The position numbers and the translations under genes were made by a program. The notes under the pieces are model-generated. The model made no database searches. It worked only from the letters and a program-made list of their open reading frames with translations, and was not told where the DNA came from. Of a DNA stretch of 58,369 bases, positions 35,707 to 44,858 are shown piece after piece. Location of the stretch: positions 1 to 58,369 of the forward strand of contig CAYQQJ010000021.1 in NCBI GenBank assembly GCA_964419935.1, read 5' to 3'. The number at the start of each line of letters is the position of its first letter. Within the stretch, counting starts at the first letter, position 1. The stretch is from CAYQQJ01 sp964419935 (GTDB taxonomy: Bacteria; Pseudomonadota; Gammaproteobacteria; Pseudomonadales; Cellvibrionaceae).

Positions 35707-38291
35707 CAAGCTCCTCCCCAGGACAGCGGCAAACCAATCAGCGCAACATAGCTGATCCAGAAAACGGCGGTGCTGTACCACCACCACTGGCTAACTACCA
35801 CCAACTCATAAGGGAGCTGTGGGCTCACATAGCCCAGACGCACCCGCAACATTTGCAACAGTGTCATGATCACGCCGAGGCCGCTGTGCAGCAAACTGTA
35901 ACCGAGCATGACTGCAATCACCGCATCATGGGCAGTGGCCGTGGGCACCAAAGGTGAATCGAGCCAAGACCACAGCAGCAGTGCGCAATGTAACAAGCCG
36001 GCCAGGAACACGATCATCAGCATTTTTAGCAGCTGCGGCGCCCGCCCTGAACGCAGCCGCTGTAATAGCCGGCGCATCCCTCCCGCGGCCGCCAGCAACA
36101 GCAAACCGCTGATAAGCAGTGGCACAGCCGGCAGCGGTGACTCAGCCGGAGCCTGCCAATGGGGCGCCACCGTCCACAGGTAAAGCCAGCCGAACAACAG
36201 CGACAGATAGAGTGCACCGTTGGCCAGTAACGCTACAGCCGTGCCCCACACACCGGGGCCTTCGAACGTACGAGAGTGAAGTGGCATGGCATCAGACATG
36301 GGGCCATCCTTTGGCGTGTCCGCAGCATCACTCGCGGGCACAACCGAAGGGTGACCGCCGTTCAGCCACGACCAACGCAACAACAACCCAAAACTGGCCA
36401 GTGCCGCAACCAGCGCCACCCAATAGATTTTGCTTAGCAGGCAGATACACACCACGGCAATGGCCACTGCGGCTTGTAACGGCAGCCAAGTGTTGCCCGG
36501 CAGGTGAATCACGGAACGCGCATCACCAGTGACGGGATCTGTCGCCCAGGTCTCGCGACGCCCGTGATCAATCGAGCTCAACGAATGGCGCCCTTTGGCG
36601 ATAGTGTCCGGCAAGTCAGGTCGGTCCCACAGCGGATGCCGTGTGGCGTTCTCCGGCAGGCTGAGGAAATTGTAGGAATCCGGCGGCATATTGGTCGCCC
36701 ATTCCAGCGTATCCGCTTTCCAGGGATTGGTACCCGCCACTTTGCCCAGGCGAAAATGCAGAGCGAGATCCAGCAGTGTGGTGGCCACACCCATGGCCAT
36801 GACAAAACTGCCTATGGAAGAAATCAGGTTGGACAAATCCCAACCGAGGCCGGCTTCATAGGTATAGACCCGGCGGGGCATACCCAGCAGGCCGGTAAAA
36901 TGCATTACCAGGAAAGTGACATTGAAGCCGATAAACGTCAGCCAGAATCCCCAGCGGCCGAGTTTGTCGGAGGGCATCCGGCCGGAAAAATGCGGCAGCC
37001 AATAGTAAAGGCCAGCCACCAATGGAAACAGCATGCCGCCGATCAGCACATAGTGCATGTGCGCCACCACAAAATGCGTATCGTGCACCTGCCAGTCGAA
37101 CGGCACCAGGGCGAGCATCACGCCGGTCAGCCCGCCCGCGATGAAGATCACCAGAAACCCGATGATCCACAGCATGGGAATATGAAACACCGGCCGCCCG
37201 GTCCAGAGCGTTGCGAGCCAGGCGAAAATCTGAATACCGGTAGGCACAGCCACCAGCATACTGGCCACGGAAAAGAATGCCTGAGCCAACTGGGGAATTC
37301 CCACGGTGAACATGTGGTGGACCCACAGACCAAAGCTGATGAACCCGGTGGTAATGACCGCGAGCACCAACCAGCGGTAACCCACCACCGGCCGCCTAGC
37401 AAAAACCGGCAGTAAGGTGGAGACAATGCCCGCTGCCGGCAGAAAAATAATGTAGACCTCCGGGTGGCCGAACAGCCAGAACAGGTGCTGCCACAGGAGT
37501 GGGTCTCCACCGCGAGTAACATCGAAGAACGGCATGCCCACTGCCCGTTCCAGTTCCAACAGAATACTTGCGAGAATCAGCGGCGGGAAGCCGAACACGA
37601 TCATCAGAGATGTCACCAACATATACCAGCAAAACAGCGGCATATGCTGCAGCGCCATTTTCGGCGCGCGGGTGTAAAGAATGGAAACGATAAGCTCGAC
37701 GCCAGCGGAGACCGCAGAGATTTCGACAAACGTGATGCCGATCAACCAGAAATCCGCGTTGGGTCCCGGCGAATAGACCGCGCTGTTGAGCGGTGTGTAC
37801 ATGAACCAGCCGGTGTTGGGCGCGATGCCCATGACCAAACTGAGAGTGAGAATAATGCCGCCGAACAGGTAACAAAAATAACCGAAGGCGCTGAGCCGGG
37901 GAAACGCCAGATCCCGCGCACCAATCATTTTGGGAATCAGGTACAGAGCCAGACCTTCCAGAACCGGCACGGCAAACAGAAACATCATCAGCGTGCCGTG
38001 CATGGTGAACAGCTGGTTGTAAACCTCCGGCGTCAGCAGATTCTGCCCGGGAAACGCCAGCTGGCTTCGCATCAGCATCGCCAACAGGCCGGCAATGAGG
38101 AAGAAGACACCACCGGTTACCATAAAGCGAATGCCGACTGCGGTGTGATTGACCACAGTCAACGCCCGCCAGCCACGGGGGTTGCCCCACACCTTTTCAA
38201 ATTGGCGGTGCAACTGAACAGGGTCGAGTGGGTGAGGCTGCATGTTCTCCATTGGAGCTGGACTCCCGCTGCCGTGCTCAATATCAGTCAT
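35706..38291 (-). CDS. ctaD-ctaE: Cytochrome c oxidase subunits I and III, fused
   Basis: The 861-residue protein joins COX1 (residues about 30-555) to a COX3-like domain (about 660-860). COX1 shows the heme a ligand in TMHGTLMMF, the cross-linked His-Tyr in GHPEVY (type A1 E of the D pathway), the CuB pair in VHHMFTVG and the two heme ligands in THFVVAHMHYV. It overlaps ctaC by eight bases. Fused I/III subunits are known in caa3-type oxidases. The COX3 half has six or seven helices. Confidence 0.93.
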   Translation of the reverse strand: MTDIEHGSGSPAPMENMQPHPLDPVQLHRQFEKVWGNPRGWRALTVVNHTAVGIRFMVTGGVFFLIAGLLAMLMRSQLAFPGQNLLTPEVYNQLFTMHGTLMMFLFAVPVLEGLALYLIPKMIGARDLAFPRLSAFGYFCYLFGGIILTLSLVMGIAPNTGWFMYTPLNSAVYSPGPNADFWLIGITFVEISAVSAGVELIVSILYTRAPKMALQHMPLFCWYMLVTSLMIVFGFPPLILASILLELERAVGMPFFDVTRGGDPLLWQHLFWLFGHPEVYIIFLPAAGIVSTLLPVFARRPVVGYRWLVLAVITTGFISFGLWVHHMFTVGIPQLAQAFFSVASMLVAVPTGIQIFAWLATLWTGRPVFHIPMLWIIGFLVIFIAGGLTGVMLALVPFDWQVHDTHFVVAHMHYVLIGGMLFPLVAGLYYWLPHFSGRMPSDKLGRWGFWLTFIGFNVTFLVMHFTGLLGMPRRVYTYEAGLGWDLSNLISSIGSFVMAMGVATTLLDLALHFRLGKVAGTNPWKADTLEWATNMPPDSYNFLSLPENATRHPLWDRPDLPDTIAKGRHSLSSIDHGRRETWATDPVTGDARSVIHLPGNTWLPLQAAVAIAVVCICLLSKIYWVALVAALASFGLLLRWSWLNGGHPSVVPASDAADTPKDGPMSDAMPLHSRTFEGPGVWGTAVALLANGALYLSLLFGWLYLWTVAPHWQAPAESPLPAVPLLISGLLLLAAAGGMRRLLQRLRSGRAPQLLKMLMIVFLAGLLHCALLLWSWLDSPLVPTATAHDAVIAVMLGYSLLHSGLGVIMTLLQMLRVRLGYVSPQLPYELVVVSQWWWYSTAVFWISYVALIGLPLSWGGA

Positions 38292-39285
38292 CGCCCAGTG
38301 TCTCCAGCCATTCTGCAATATCGCCCAAAGACTGCGGTGCCATCAGGCTGTGATCCGGCACTGGCACACCGGGCGTGGCGCTATGGTTGGCCAACCAGTA
38401 CGCGATGCCGCCGTCTTCATTGCGCGGACGTCCACCCAGTAAACTGCGGCTGCCGATGGTGGACAAATCCGGCGCTGCGCCTCCCTGAGAAACACCGGCA
38501 ACTCGATGACAGCTCCCGCAATGTTCTCGAAACGCAGCCGCCGGTGGCGCGTTGGTTTTTGACTCAGCTGGCCCGTCTGGCTTGGTCGACGGGTTTACAG
38601 CCTGTCGTGACTCAATCCATTGCGCGTAATTCGCGGCTGAATGCACCTCCACCTCGATCGCCATATGCGCATGCAGTCGCCCGCAGAATTCCGCACACTG
38701 CCCCCGAAAGCTACCGGTGCGACTGGCCTCCAGACGTAGAACATTGGTACGCCCCGGTAGCGCGTCCAGCTTTCCCGCGAGGCTCGGAACCCAGAAAGAG
38801 TGGATCACATCGCTACTGGTGAGATGAATATCTACCGGAACATTCACGGGCAGATGCAGTTCGTTGGCGGTCACCACGCCAGCTTCGGGGTAGTGAACCT
38901 CCCACCACCACTGATGTCCGATTATTTCGACCACTAAGGGTTCGCCGTCTTCAAGCGGCAGCGGCAACATGCGGTGGCCAGCGGGAATACCGAAAGCCAA
39001 CAGCACCACAATACTGAGTAGCGGCAACAACAGACCGCCGCCGATGATCCAGCGCTGCCCCAACACCCGAGCCCGGTCTTCCGTTGTGGACCGCGCTTTG
39101 CGCGCCAGGGCGAAAAGCCAGAGCGCGACGACACCAACCAACACCAGCGCGGAAAATGCGAGCATTGCCCACCACAACCAGGCCGTGGCCAATGCCGCCG
39201 GCCCGGCGGGGTCCAGCGCTGACTGCGGTCCGCTGCACGCGCACAGAGAAAGCGGCAAACACAGACCCAGGCCTGTTCGCCGCAC
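38284..39285 (-). CDS. ctaC: Cytochrome c oxidase subunit II with C-terminal cytochrome c domain
   Basis: The 333-residue subunit has a lipoprotein-like signal (MRRTGLGLCLPLSLCAC) if translated from GTG at 39285, two transmembrane helices, the CuA site C-A-E-F-C-G...H..M near residue 215-230 and a heme motif CGSCH near 267. A longer open frame continues upstream into the divergent gene but lacks a plausible start. The fused cytochrome c identifies a caa3-type enzyme. Ribosome site is weak. Confidence 0.9.
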   Translation of the reverse strand: MRRTGLGLCLPLSLCACSGPQSALDPAGPAALATAWLWWAMLAFSALVLVGVVALWLFALARKARSTTEDRARVLGQRWIIGGGLLLPLLSIVVLLAFGIPAGHRMLPLPLEDGEPLVVEIIGHQWWWEVHYPEAGVVTANELHLPVNVPVDIHLTSSDVIHSFWVPSLAGKLDALPGRTNVLRLEASRTGSFRGQCAEFCGRLHAHMAIEVEVHSAANYAQWIESRQAVNPSTKPDGPAESKTNAPPAAAFREHCGSCHRVAGVSQGGAAPDLSTIGSRSLLGGRPRNEDGGIAYWLANHSATPGVPVPDHSLMAPQSLGDIAEWLETLGDD

Positions 39286-39333
39286 CTGACGCGGAACGGC
39301 CGAAATTCCGCGATAAGCAAAAGGGAAAATGCC

Positions 39334-39789
39334 ATGATTCAGGAACCCATCGAAAGTCGCATGTCCATTGCCGGACATCCCATTCATCCGACCCTTATTC
39401 ACTTTCCCGTTGCCGCGTTGATCGGCCTCGTTGCCAGTGATTTGGCCTACCTGTTTACCGATGATACTTTTTGGGCCAGGGCCAGTTTTTGGCTGGCGTC
39501 GGTGGGCGCATGGGGTGGTTGGTTGGCCAGCACGGCGGGGCTGGTGGATCTGCTGCTGGTGAGTTCGATCCGGCGCAAAATCACTGCATGGAGCCACGCG
39601 ATTTTGGCGGTCATGATGCTGTCGCTGGCGTCGCTTAACTGGCTGATGCGGGTGGAAGACCCCGCGCATTTCCTGCTGCCCTGGGGCCTTTATGTATCGG
39701 TGCTGACGACGCTGCTGATATTTGCTGCCAGTATTCTGGGTGGACAACTCGTCTATGAACACGGCGTGGGTGTTGACATCGAATCCTGA
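39334..39789 (+). CDS. DUF2231 membrane protein
   Basis: The 151-residue protein starts SIAGHPIHPTLIHFPVA, the signature of DUF2231, followed by four membrane helices. The paired His suggests metal or heme binding. It is divergent from ctaC, with only 48 bp between start codons, so promoters overlap with coding sequence. These proteins are often found with cytochrome oxidase or redox genes; role unknown. Confidence 0.85.
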   Translation: MIQEPIESRMSIAGHPIHPTLIHFPVAALIGLVASDLAYLFTDDTFWARASFWLASVGAWGGWLASTAGLVDLLLVSSIRRKITAWSHAILAVMMLSLASLNWLMRVEDPAHFLLPWGLYVSVLTTLLIFAASILGGQLVYEHGVGVDIES

Positions 39790-39843
39790 GGGGCCGAATT
39801 CAGTGCGAGACATCCGCTTATTCAACATTGATCTCCCGGTCCA

Positions 39844-40254
39844 CTAAAAAGGTTTCGCCAGCACCAACCACAAAATGCCAGCCATGAAAGCGGCCGACAA
39901 TGTGCCTGCCACACCACAATAAACAACGCCGTAGCGCCTGGGAGCCTGTTCAATATGAAACGCCAGCCAACCAGTGGCGACATGGCAGAGCACCAGACCG
40001 ACGACCAGCGTTAACTTTAAGATGAGCCAGGCCGCCACAATCTGCTGGCTGATAAACACCGCCGTACCGGACGCGATGGCGATGAGCGCGGCGGGTGTAA
40101 CAAACAAGGTGAATACCTTGCGGGTGATTTCGAACCGGTTGTAGGGTTCCGATAACTCCCGGCGAGCTCGCCCGGCAATCAATGCCGGAAGATAGAGCAG
40201 CGAACCGCACCAACATAACAATGCCGTAATGTGCAGCAGTAAAAGCCAGGGCAT
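39844..40254 (-). CDS. CopD-family membrane protein
   Basis: The 136-residue, four-helix protein begins MPWLLLLHITALLCWCGSLLYLPAL, resembling the CopD domain linked to copper handling near respiratory oxidases. It is convergent with the DUF2231 gene. A role in copper supply to the adjacent caa3 oxidase is possible but inferred from position. Confidence 0.68.
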   Translation of the reverse strand: MPWLLLLHITALLCWCGSLLYLPALIAGRARRELSEPYNRFEITRKVFTLFVTPAALIAIASGTAVFISQQIVAAWLILKLTLVVGLVLCHVATGWLAFHIEQAPRRYGVVYCGVAGTLSAAFMAGILWLVLAKPF

Positions 40255-40622
40255 TTATTGTCTCCGTAGCCGGGAGTTATTGATGACCCGGAAGCTCCAT
40301 CGCAATTAGACGGCGGCATCCCGCAAATGAGCAATCAGCCAAGGGGAAAAACACTGGAAGAAGCGTGCCAGAATGGATGAGGCAGATTAGGTTCTGTAAA
40401 ACCCGGAAAATGCGATACAGAGCGTTTTATAGTCGCGCTTCAGTTTATGTGGATAAATCGCGTAACGTTTTATGGAAGGAAGTGGGGAAGAGGTGGGGAT
40501 ATGCCGAGCAAGCTTTACAGAGTCTCCGGCAAGTTTTACATCGCTTCTGTTTTAATCCCTACAGTTGAATACCGGATATGCGCTTTTTCGGAGTCGTTAC
40601 TCTAGATGAGTGCACCAAACCA
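40255..40622. other. Gene-free spacer
   Basis: No convincing gene is seen between the CopD-like gene and the hairpin at 40623. A 67-residue frame at 40365-40568 has poor composition and no ribosome site. Confidence 0.4.
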
Positions 40623-40730
40623 GTTTGTCGTCAGGTATGGACCTTTTGAAACCCTCGCGGCAGGGACGCCGCGGGGGAGCCACAGGGACGTGTTTATGCG
40701 TTTTCAAAAGGTCCATACCTGACGACAAAC
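40623..40730. repeat. Intergenic hairpin, copy 3 (variable arms, same core as copy 1)
   Basis: Arms 40623-40651 and 40702-40730 pair perfectly over 29 bases. The 50-nt core (40652-40701) is identical to that of the copy at 610-717, but the central part of the arms is different (GTCAGGTATGGACC here, ATCGGGGAAAGATC there). It starts 18 bp past the hisC stop on the minus strand and could end that transcript. Confidence 0.9.
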
Positions 40731-40747
40731 GGACCGAAGCCCCACAC

Positions 40748-41809
40748 TTAGCTATTATTCATCGCGGTTTCAAGAACCTGAATAATACGCTCCATCTGTT
40801 CCCGGGTGCCCAGGGTGATGCGCAAACCCAATCGTCCCTCTGCATCGGCCTTGGGCCGCACCAGTATCCCCGCCTGCTGCAATGCCCCATCGAGCACTTC
40901 GGCGTTGGGTGGAAACGTCCAGATAAAATTGGCGCCACTGGGCCAATAGGGAATTTGTTTCCGCTCGAGAAATGCTTCCAACAGTGGTTTTGATTCTTCC
41001 ATGATTTCACGCACGTAATTCTGCGTGTATTCCGGGTTATCCAAAGCTGCGTGAATCGCCACAACGGCCAGCTGATTGATATCGTAGGGGCCACGCACGT
41101 TGAGCAATGCGAGGATATTCTCCCGGGCGGAAATCACATAGCCAAAACGCAGAGACGGCAGGCCCCAGGTTTTGGAAAACGTGCGGGTGATAACAATATT
41201 TTTGTGTTGGTCCACCAGGTCGCTGACCGTCACGCCGCAGTATTCGAAGTAGCATTCATCCACCAGAATCACCGCCTCGGGAGCCGCCTTGGCAATGGTG
41301 ACGATATCCTCGCGAGCGGCCACCGTGCCACTCGGGTTGTTCGGATTGGCGATGCAGATCAAACGGGTGCGTTCATTGACGGCAGCCAGCACTTCCGCCG
41401 TGGGGAAACCTAGCTCGCGTGTGTATTGCGGCTCCACGATGGACAGATTTTCCACCAACGCAACCTGCTTGTACATGGCAAAACTCGGCCCTGGAATAAT
41501 CGCCTCATCGCCTTCGCGACAGGCCGCGCGAATAATCAGATCAATGCCCTGATCCGAGCCATTGGTGATCATCACCTGCTCTGCCAGCACGCCGGTATAG
41601 TCCGCAATGCGCTGCACAATGTCCCCATAAGATGGGTACATTTGCATGCGATCATCATTGATGTAATTGATCAGCGCCTGCTTGATCGGCTCACTCACCG
41701 GCACGCTGCGCTCATTGAAATCCAGCAGCAAATGCCGCTTCGGGTCACGCCCTTCCAGCGGTGGTTGATAAGCGCTCATCGCGTCAATGTGGGATTTGAA
41801 GATGGACAT
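40748..41809 (-). CDS. hisC: Histidinol-phosphate aminotransferase
   Basis: This pyridoxal-phosphate enzyme makes histidinol phosphate from imidazole acetol phosphate. The 353-residue protein has ANPNNPSG (residue about 153), the PLP lysine in TFSKTWGLPSLRFG and a C-terminal phosphate-binding Arg region. It is outside a his operon. Related fold-type I aminotransferases (cobalamin, aromatic) cannot be excluded, but length and motifs fit HisC. Confidence 0.88.
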   Translation of the reverse strand: MSIFKSHIDAMSAYQPPLEGRDPKRHLLLDFNERSVPVSEPIKQALINYINDDRMQMYPSYGDIVQRIADYTGVLAEQVMITNGSDQGIDLIIRAACREGDEAIIPGPSFAMYKQVALVENLSIVEPQYTRELGFPTAEVLAAVNERTRLICIANPNNPSGTVAAREDIVTIAKAAPEAVILVDECYFEYCGVTVSDLVDQHKNIVITRTFSKTWGLPSLRFGYVISARENILALLNVRGPYDINQLAVVAIHAALDNPEYTQNYVREIMEESKPLLEAFLERKQIPYWPSGANFIWTFPPNAEVLDGALQQAGILVRPKADAEGRLGLRITLGTREQMERIIQVLETAMNNS

Positions 41810-41877
41810 AGGTGGGGGCCGTAAGATAGGTTTAGAAATAGTTTAGTTAAGTGCTTTTTGGATACAAGCGAAAAAAC

Positions 41878-42011
41878 AGGGAAAAGGAAAAAGGGAAAAG
41901 ATTCGTACCGCCTAGAGAACCGTAGCCTTCGGAAAAGAATGGAGCGAATTTCAAACCATGAATACAAAATGGCAACCGCTCTTCTTTTCCCTTTTCCCTT
42001 TTCCCTTTTCC
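41878..42011. repeat. Inverted pair of AAAAGGG heptamer arrays
   Basis: Plus-strand AGGGAAAAGGAAAAAGGGAA-type heptamers (41878-41900) face TTTTCCC repeats (41985-42011). The latter are AAAAGGG heptamers on minus. The two are complementary and may form a long stem around an approximately 84-nt loop. The right array overlaps the proB stop codon (CTA on plus at 42011-42013). The same heptamer opens the window. Confidence 0.8.
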
Positions 42012-43132
42012 TAAACAAGCACCAAATTATCCCGGTGCACGAGCTCGTCGTAATCCTGGTAACCGAGTAGCGTCTGAATTTCTGCACTGGGGTGACCGAT
42101 AATTTTTCGCGCTTCTTCGCTGCTGTAGTTGGTCAAGCCATGGGCGACTTCCCGGCCCTGCTGATCGCGGCAGATGACCATCTCGCCCCGGGTAAACTGG
42201 CCCGAAACGGATTTGACACCGATGGGCAGCAGGCTGCGGCCCTTTTCCCGCAGCACGCGCACTGCGCCGTCATCCAAGACCAGCACGCCGCGTGATTGCA
42301 GCTGCCCCGCGAGCCAACGCTTGCGAGCGGCCTGGGGCTGTTGCTCGGCGTACAGCAGCGTGCCTACAGGTTCACCGGCGGCAACCCGCGGGATGACATC
42401 GTCGAGCCGGCCACCAACTATAACCGTATTGGCGCCTGAGCGCGCGGCCAGGCGTGCGGCGCGCACTTTGCTGAGCATGCCACCGCGACCGAGCAGGCCG
42501 CTGGAACCGGCCATGGCTTCCAGCGCGGTATCGTCGGCAGCATGTTCCTGCAGGACTTTGGCTGCGGGATTCTGGCGCGGATCCGAATCGTACATACCGA
42601 CCTGGTCCGTCAAAATTATCAAGCTGTCCGCCACTATCAGGTTGGCGACAAGCGCTCCCAAGGTGTCGTTATCACCGAAGCGGATTTCATCCGTCACCAC
42701 GGTATCGTTTTCGTTCACAATGGGAATCACGCCGAAATCCATCAGTGTGCGCATGGTCGAACGCGCATTCAAATAACGTTGACGGTTGGACAGGTCGTCG
42801 TGATCGAGCAGTATTTGCGCGGTCTTTAAGTTGAATTTCTGAAACGCGGCTTCGTAGGTCTGAATCAGCCCCATTTGGCCCACCGCAGCAGCAGCCTGCT
42901 GTTCATGTATGGCGGTGGGACGTTCAGTCCAACCCAGCCGGTGCATGCCAGCTGCCACGGCACCGGACGACACCAGGACAATCTCGTATCCGCGCTCGGT
43001 CAATTGCGCAATCTGCGCCACCCACTGTTCAATAGCTGGAACATCCAGGCCGCGGCCATCGTTGGTAAGCAAGGAGCTGCCAATTTTAATGACCCAGCGG
43101 CGGCTCTGTGTAATCAGTGATCTTCGGTTCAT
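42011..43132 (-). CDS. proB: Glutamate 5-kinase
   Basis: ProB phosphorylates glutamate at the start of proline synthesis. The 373-residue protein shows VIKIGSSLLTN at the N terminus, GDNDTLGALVANL, GRGGMLSKVRAARLA and a C-terminal PUA domain. I chose the ATG at 43132. It follows obgE as in pseudomonads, but two large hairpins (43272-43369 and 43482-43647) now separate them. The stop overlaps a heptamer repeat array. Confidence 0.95.
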   Translation of the reverse strand: MNRRSLITQSRRWVIKIGSSLLTNDGRGLDVPAIEQWVAQIAQLTERGYEIVLVSSGAVAAGMHRLGWTERPTAIHEQQAAAAVGQMGLIQTYEAAFQKFNLKTAQILLDHDDLSNRQRYLNARSTMRTLMDFGVIPIVNENDTVVTDEIRFGDNDTLGALVANLIVADSLIILTDQVGMYDSDPRQNPAAKVLQEHAADDTALEAMAGSSGLLGRGGMLSKVRAARLAARSGANTVIVGGRLDDVIPRVAAGEPVGTLLYAEQQPQAARKRWLAGQLQSRGVLVLDDGAVRVLREKGRSLLPIGVKSVSGQFTRGEMVICRDQQGREVAHGLTNYSSEEARKIIGHPSAEIQTLLGYQDYDELVHRDNLVLV

Positions 43133-43271
43133 GAGTGGGCTTATATAGTGGATACAGATGCGGTGGTTCCAGAGCGGCAAAGTGTATAGCAGGCGGCTAA
43201 AAAACTCGACTCTGGCATCTCCCATTTTTCACGTCGAGCTGACGGTTGGGGCTTTTCGTAAGAGAGAGTTC

Positions 43272-43369
43272 CAGGGTGGGAAGCCCTTTGGCAAACGTCG
43301 TGAACCCATCCATGGGGACTGCCCCACGAGATCCCTCTCGTGAGGCTTGCCAAAGGGCTTCCCACCCTG
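43272..43369. repeat. Intergenic hairpin, copy 4
   Basis: Arms 43272-43294 and 43347-43369 pair perfectly over 23 bases. Inside are CCC-ATCCAT-GGG (43305-43316) and CACGAG-ATCCCT-CTCGTG (43325-43342). The arms share no sequence with the other copies, but the two-hairpin layout with RTCCMT loops is the same as in copy 2. Lies between obgE and proB. Confidence 0.9.
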
Positions 43370-43481
43370 AAACCTGTGGCAGCTAGGAGTTTCCGTTTCT
43401 TTCATGAATCAGAATGAGGTTCTTCCTGGTTGTGCATCTGGACCGTTCACTGACGGCTTCTGCGGAATGTCCGACTTACGA

Positions 43482-43647
43482 GTTTGGCATTGGGGTTGGG
43501 TTTTCAAAAGCCTCGCGGGGCAGTCCCCATGGATGGGATTCATTCGCCACATCCCTGTGGCTCACCCTACGGGCAGCCTGCAGCTGTGTAAATCGGCAAT
43601 CCTGCCGATTTGCTTCGACGTTTTTGAAAAACCAACCCCTGCCAAAC
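43482..43647. repeat. Intergenic hairpin, copy 5 (three mini-hairpins)
   Basis: Arms 43482-43509 and 43621-43647 are largely complementary, with a TT bulge. The longer interior carries CCC-ATGGAT-GGG in the opposite orientation (43525-43537), CCAC-ATCCCT-GTGG (43547-43560) and AAATCGGC-AATCCT-GCCGATTT (43590-43611). It lies 17 bp from the obgE stop, where it could end the obgE transcript. Confidence 0.87.
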
Positions 43648-43664
43648 GTCGCCGCCCCCAGCCC

Positions 43665-44858
43665 CTAAGCGCGATATTCAACTTCCACATCATAGTCGTC
43701 GTCATCGTCGTCTTCATCAGTTTTTTGCGCCTGGCGTGCAGCGCGGTGCTGGTTGCGCAATGTTTCGATACGTTCCCGCGCCTCGGCCTGCATCTGTCGT
43801 TGAGTGGCGAATTCGGTTTCGCCCAACTCGGGGTCCTCGCGTTCGGCTTCCCAGCGGTTTTCCAGATAACCCAGGAGGTTTTCACACAGCTTGGCTGTGC
43901 CGTCTTTACTGATGGCGGACACGACATACACCGGTTCCTTCCAATCCAGTGCGTCGATGATTTCCTGCTTGCGCGCCTGCACCTCTTCATCGGTCAGCAA
44001 ATCCGCTTTGTTCAGTACCAACCAGCGGTTGCGTTTGGCGAGGGTCGGACTGAATTTTTCCAGTTCATCGGCAATCGCCTTGGCTGCCTGGGCAGGATTC
44101 GAGCCGTCCGGCGGACACAAGTCCACCAGGTGCAGCAATACCCGGCAGCGGGTCAAATGCTTGAGAAAGCGAATCCCCAGACCGGCACCTTCGGAAGCGC
44201 CTTCGATCAATCCGGGAATATCCGCAATCACGAAGCTGCGATGCTTTTGCACGCTGACCACACCCAGACTCGGAATCAGCGTGGTGAAGGGATAGTCCGC
44301 AACCTTCGGCTGGGCGGCCGACACCGCGCGAATGAATGTGGACTTGCCCGCGTTGGGCAAACCGAGCATGCCCACATCCGCGAGGACTTTCATTTCCAAC
44401 TTCAACTGGCGCGCATCACCTTCACTGCCCGGCGATGTGCGCCGCGGCGCGCGATTGACACTGGATTTGAAGCGGGTGTTACCCAGGCCGTGAAAGCCGC
44501 CCTGCGCCACCAGCAAACGCTGCCCGTGGCGGGTCAAGTCGCCAACCTGCTCCTCGGTATCCAGATCAATAACAGTGGTGCCCACAGGCACCATCAGTAC
44601 CAGATCGTCGCCCTTGCGACCCGTGCAATTGGAACCGCGACCAGGCTCGCCATTTTGCGCCCGATAACTGCGCTGATAACGATAGTCGATCAGGGTGTTG
44701 AGGTTTTCGTCGGCTTGCAGATAGACACTGCCACCGTCGCCACCGTCGCCACCGTCGGGACCGCCTTTGGCGATGAACTTTTCCCGGCGAAAACTCAGGC
44801 AGCCGCGACCACCGTTACCGGCTTGAACAGAGATAGGCGCTTCATCGACGAATTTCAT
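43665..44858 (-). CDS. obgE: GTPase ObgE/CgtA
   Basis: Obg is a ribosome-associated GTPase for 50S maturation. The 397-residue protein has the Gly-rich Obg domain (AGNGGRGC, GGPDGGDGGDGGSVY), the G1 loop GLPNAGKST, the G3 loop DIPGLIEGA and G4 NKAD. Its C-terminal tail is unusually acidic (DEDDDDDDYDVEVEY). I chose the ATG at 44858 with AGGA upstream. It follows rplU-rpmA but a terminator lies between, so a separate promoter is likely. Confidence 0.96.
   Translation of the reverse strand: MKFVDEAPISVQAGNGGRGCLSFRREKFIAKGGPDGGDGGDGGSVYLQADENLNTLIDYRYQRSYRAQNGEPGRGSNCTGRKGDDLVLMVPVGTTVIDLDTEEQVGDLTRHGQRLLVAQGGFHGLGNTRFKSSVNRAPRRTSPGSEGDARQLKLEMKVLADVGMLGLPNAGKSTFIRAVSAAQPKVADYPFTTLIPSLGVVSVQKHRSFVIADIPGLIEGASEGAGLGIRFLKHLTRCRVLLHLVDLCPPDGSNPAQAAKAIADELEKFSPTLAKRNRWLVLNKADLLTDEEVQARKQEIIDALDWKEPVYVVSAISKDGTAKLCENLLGYLENRWEAEREDPELGETEFATQRQMQAEARERIETLRNQHRAARQAQKTDEDDDDDDYDVEVEYRA

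Noticed and set aside
37464..38822. 452-residue plus-strand frame opposite the oxidase genes
   Set aside because: Antisense to ctaDE and ctaC; composition and lack of motifs mark it as a shadow.
40365..40568. 67-residue plus-strand frame
   Set aside because: No ribosome site, no homology recognised, unusual composition; sits in a spacer next to a hairpin.
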